Positions 62,773 through 64,000 of a stretch of 64,000 bases of DNA are shown here, one piece after another (positions within the stretch are counted from its first letter, which is position 1; each line of letters opens with the position of its first letter). The position numbers and the translations under genes were made by a program. The DNA is from Cellulomonas pakistanensis (GTDB lineage: Bacteria; Actinomycetota; Actinomycetes; Actinomycetales; Cellulomonadaceae), in NCBI RefSeq assembly GCF_016862755.1, contig NZ_BONO01000001.1:1-64000 (forward strand). Direction: 5' to 3'. The notes under the pieces are model-generated. The model was not told the origin of the DNA. It saw only the letters and a list, made by a program, of their open reading frames with translations, and made no database searches.

Positions 62773-62800
62773 CCACTACCTACCGCGCGGTAGGTAGTGG
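62773..62800 (+). promoter_or_regulatory. Perfect 28-bp palindromic operator
   Basis: CCACTACCTACCGC (62773-62786) followed directly by its exact complement (62787-62800). It begins 3 bases after the -10 box, covering the transcription start, as repressors of the TetR type often do. The regulator gene is not in the window. Confidence 0.8.
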
Positions 62801-62875
62801 TGGTGCCGACGACGCTCGCGCCACGACGTCTCGACGTGGAGCCGTCCGACTCCCATGCTGCCGAAGAAGGTTCAC

Positions 62876-64000
62876 ATGGACGCGCAGGCAACGGTCGCCG
62901 CCGAGGGCACGCCCTCGACGCGCGACGACATCGCCCCCGACACCGGTACCCCGTTCACCCGCGCCCGCACGCTGCAGTTCGGCGTCGGGTTCTTCCTGTT
63001 CGGCCTGCTGTGGATCGTCGGCCTGCAGATCGTCGCCGCGGTGCTGCTCCCCCAGCGCCTGCGCGACATCGGCGTGGCCTCGCCCGAGACGCTGCTCGGC
63101 TCGATCAGCGCGATCACGGCGGTCGTGTCCCTGGTGTCGAACCTCGTGTTCGGCAACCTGTCCGACCGCACCCGCGGCCGGTTCGGGCGCCGCGCGCCGT
63201 GGATCCTCGGCGGCGGCGTCCTGGGCGGCGTCTCGCTGTTCGCGATCGGCGTCCTCACCAGCTCGGCGGCGATCACGCTCGTCTACTGCCTGTGCATGGT
63301 CGGCCTCAACATGATGCTGGCGCCGGCCGTCGCGGTCCTCGCCGACCGCGTCCCGGGCAGGCTCCGCGGCACGATGTCCGCGTTCTACGGCGGCGGCCTC
63401 GCCGGCGGCGCCCCGATCGGCTCGCTCGTCGGCGCCCTGTTCATCGTGAACTCGTTCCCGGGCTTCGTGCTCGGCGGCGCGCTCATGGCGCTGTCGGCCG
63501 TCATCGCGCTCGTCGTGTGGCCGCGCGAGAGGTCGGCCGCGGACCTGCCGCCGGCCGCCGCCGGGCTCGGCGAGCTGCTCAGGTCGTTCCGCCCGCCGCG
63601 CAAGGCGCCCGACTTCTACCTCGCGTTCGCCGGCCGCCTGTTCATGCTGGTCTCGTACCAGATGGTCATGGCGTACCAGCTCTACATCGTGCAGGACCAC
63701 GTCGGGCAGTCCGTCGAGGACTCCGCGAGGACCATCGCCACGATGTCCGTGATCCTGCTGGTCGTGTCGCTCGTCGGCTCGGTCGTCTCGGGCCCCGTCT
63801 CCGACCTGATCGGCCGCCGCAAGCTGCCCGTGGTCGTCTCGAGCGTCCTGTTCGCGGTCGGCATCGCGATGCCGTGGATCTGGCCGACCCCCGCAGGCAT
63901 GTTCCTGTTCGCCGGCATCGCGGGCTTCGGCTACGGCGTCTACACGTCGGTCGACCAGGCGCTGAACGTCGACGTGCTCCCGAACGAGGAGGAGGCCGGC
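62876..64000 (+). CDS. MFS transporter, truncated by window end
   Basis: At least 375 residues of a major facilitator superfamily transporter; the frame is open at base 64000. Ten or so helices are visible, with the MFS loop signature GNLSDRTRGRFGRRAPWI (about residues 93-110) between helices 2 and 3 and a second GPVSDLIGRRKLPV in the second half. The RGRFGRRAPWI block resembles the sugar (glycoside-pentoside-hexuronide/SLC45-like) group. ATG 62876 follows GAAGAAGG. Controlled by the promoter and palindrome above. Confidence 0.88.
   Translation, partial: MDAQATVAAEGTPSTRDDIAPDTGTPFTRARTLQFGVGFFLFGLLWIVGLQIVAAVLLPQRLRDIGVASPETLLGSISAITAVVSLVSNLVFGNLSDRTRGRFGRRAPWILGGGVLGGVSLFAIGVLTSSAAITLVYCLCMVGLNMMLAPAVAVLADRVPGRLRGTMSAFYGGGLAGGAPIGSLVGALFIVNSFPGFVLGGALMALSAVIALVVWPRERSAADLPPAAAGLGELLRSFRPPRKAPDFYLAFAGRLFMLVSYQMVMAYQLYIVQDHVGQSVEDSARTIATMSVILLVVSLVGSVVSGPVSDLIGRRKLPVVVSSVLFAVGIAMPWIWPTPAGMFLFAGIAGFGYGVYTSVDQALNVDVLPNEEEAG

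Noticed and set aside
57822..62891. A 1,689-codon open frame on the minus strand running beyond the substrate-binding protein
   Set aside because: Only its last 550 codons are a real gene. The rest lies antisense to the TetR, UGPase and CDF genes and is Arg/Gly/Ala-rich as expected from the GC-skewed third codon positions of those genes.

Overview
The window is very GC-rich, densely coding DNA with many GTG starts, short intergenic gaps and ATGA/GTGA gene overlaps. Together with a secreted GH53 galactanase carrying an LAxTG-type sorting signal, F420-dependent oxidoreductase, class-E-type sorting context and TAnnnT -10 boxes placed directly before start codons, this points to an actinobacterium of the Micrococcales, most likely Cellulomonas or a close relative (inference from gene content; no marker rRNA is present). 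I see no tRNA, rRNA, CRISPR array, insertion sequence or prophage. It reads as ordinary chromosome with local regulatory novelties.

Layout. 1-5.0 kb: amino-acid permease, nucleotidyltransferase, polyphosphate kinase 2, acetyltransferases, an orphan RsbW-like ATPase. 5.1-7.7 kb: LacI-operator-controlled GH53 galactanase, closed by a 24-bp perfect inverted repeat. 7.8-16.7 kb: ABC-F ATPase, RluA-type pseudouridine synthase, dienelactone-hydrolase-like protein, two PPOX-fold flavoproteins, FGGY kinase coupled to a glycolipid-binding-domain protein, an AlkZ/YcaQ-like winged-helix protein. 16.9-24 kb: bile-salt-hydrolase-like Ntn hydrolase; iron genes (siderophore-interacting protein behind an IdeR/DtxR-like box, ferritin-VIT1 transporter); LLM oxidoreductase; NmrA/HxlR divergent pair; FKBP lipoprotein. 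24.2-30.5 kb: EF-G2 with an altered G4 motif, MerR, DoxX-like, YciO, a 38-codon ORF, family 5 uracil-DNA glycosylase, SDR.

30.6-36.3 kb is one translationally coupled operon: TctA-like permease, mevalonate kinase, diphosphomevalonate decarboxylase, phosphomevalonate kinase and type 2 IPP isomerase, i.e. mevalonate to IPP/DMAPP, without HMG-CoA synthase or reductase in view. It is followed by a 45-bp tandem repeat array whose last unit is inverted. 36.7-41 kb: Phd-type antitoxin without a toxin, then the copper operon csoR-copZ-copA behind a CsoR palindrome, and cutC. 41-47.4 kb: ABC exporter led by a 15-codon leader ORF, CPBP protease, HdeD protein, large flippase-like membrane protein.

47.4-50 kb holds the most striking element: on the minus strand a class I cyclic-di-GMP (GEMM-I) riboswitch with its own promoter, whose only downstream gene is a 56-aa ORF of unknown function, the Shine-Dalgarno lying two bases after the aptamer. 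50-54 kb: penicillin-binding protein, CNNM-type protein, a second RsbW-like ATPase, a potassium channel preceded by three 19-bp repeats, SHOCT protein, quinone reductase. 54-60.2 kb: peptide/nickel-type ABC importer operon with a divergent TetR gene and a TetR-type operator between them. 60.4-64 kb: UTP-glucose-1-phosphate uridylyltransferase, CDF-family protein lacking most metal ligands, and a truncated MFS gene behind a textbook TTGACA-17-TAATTT promoter with a perfect 28-bp palindrome.
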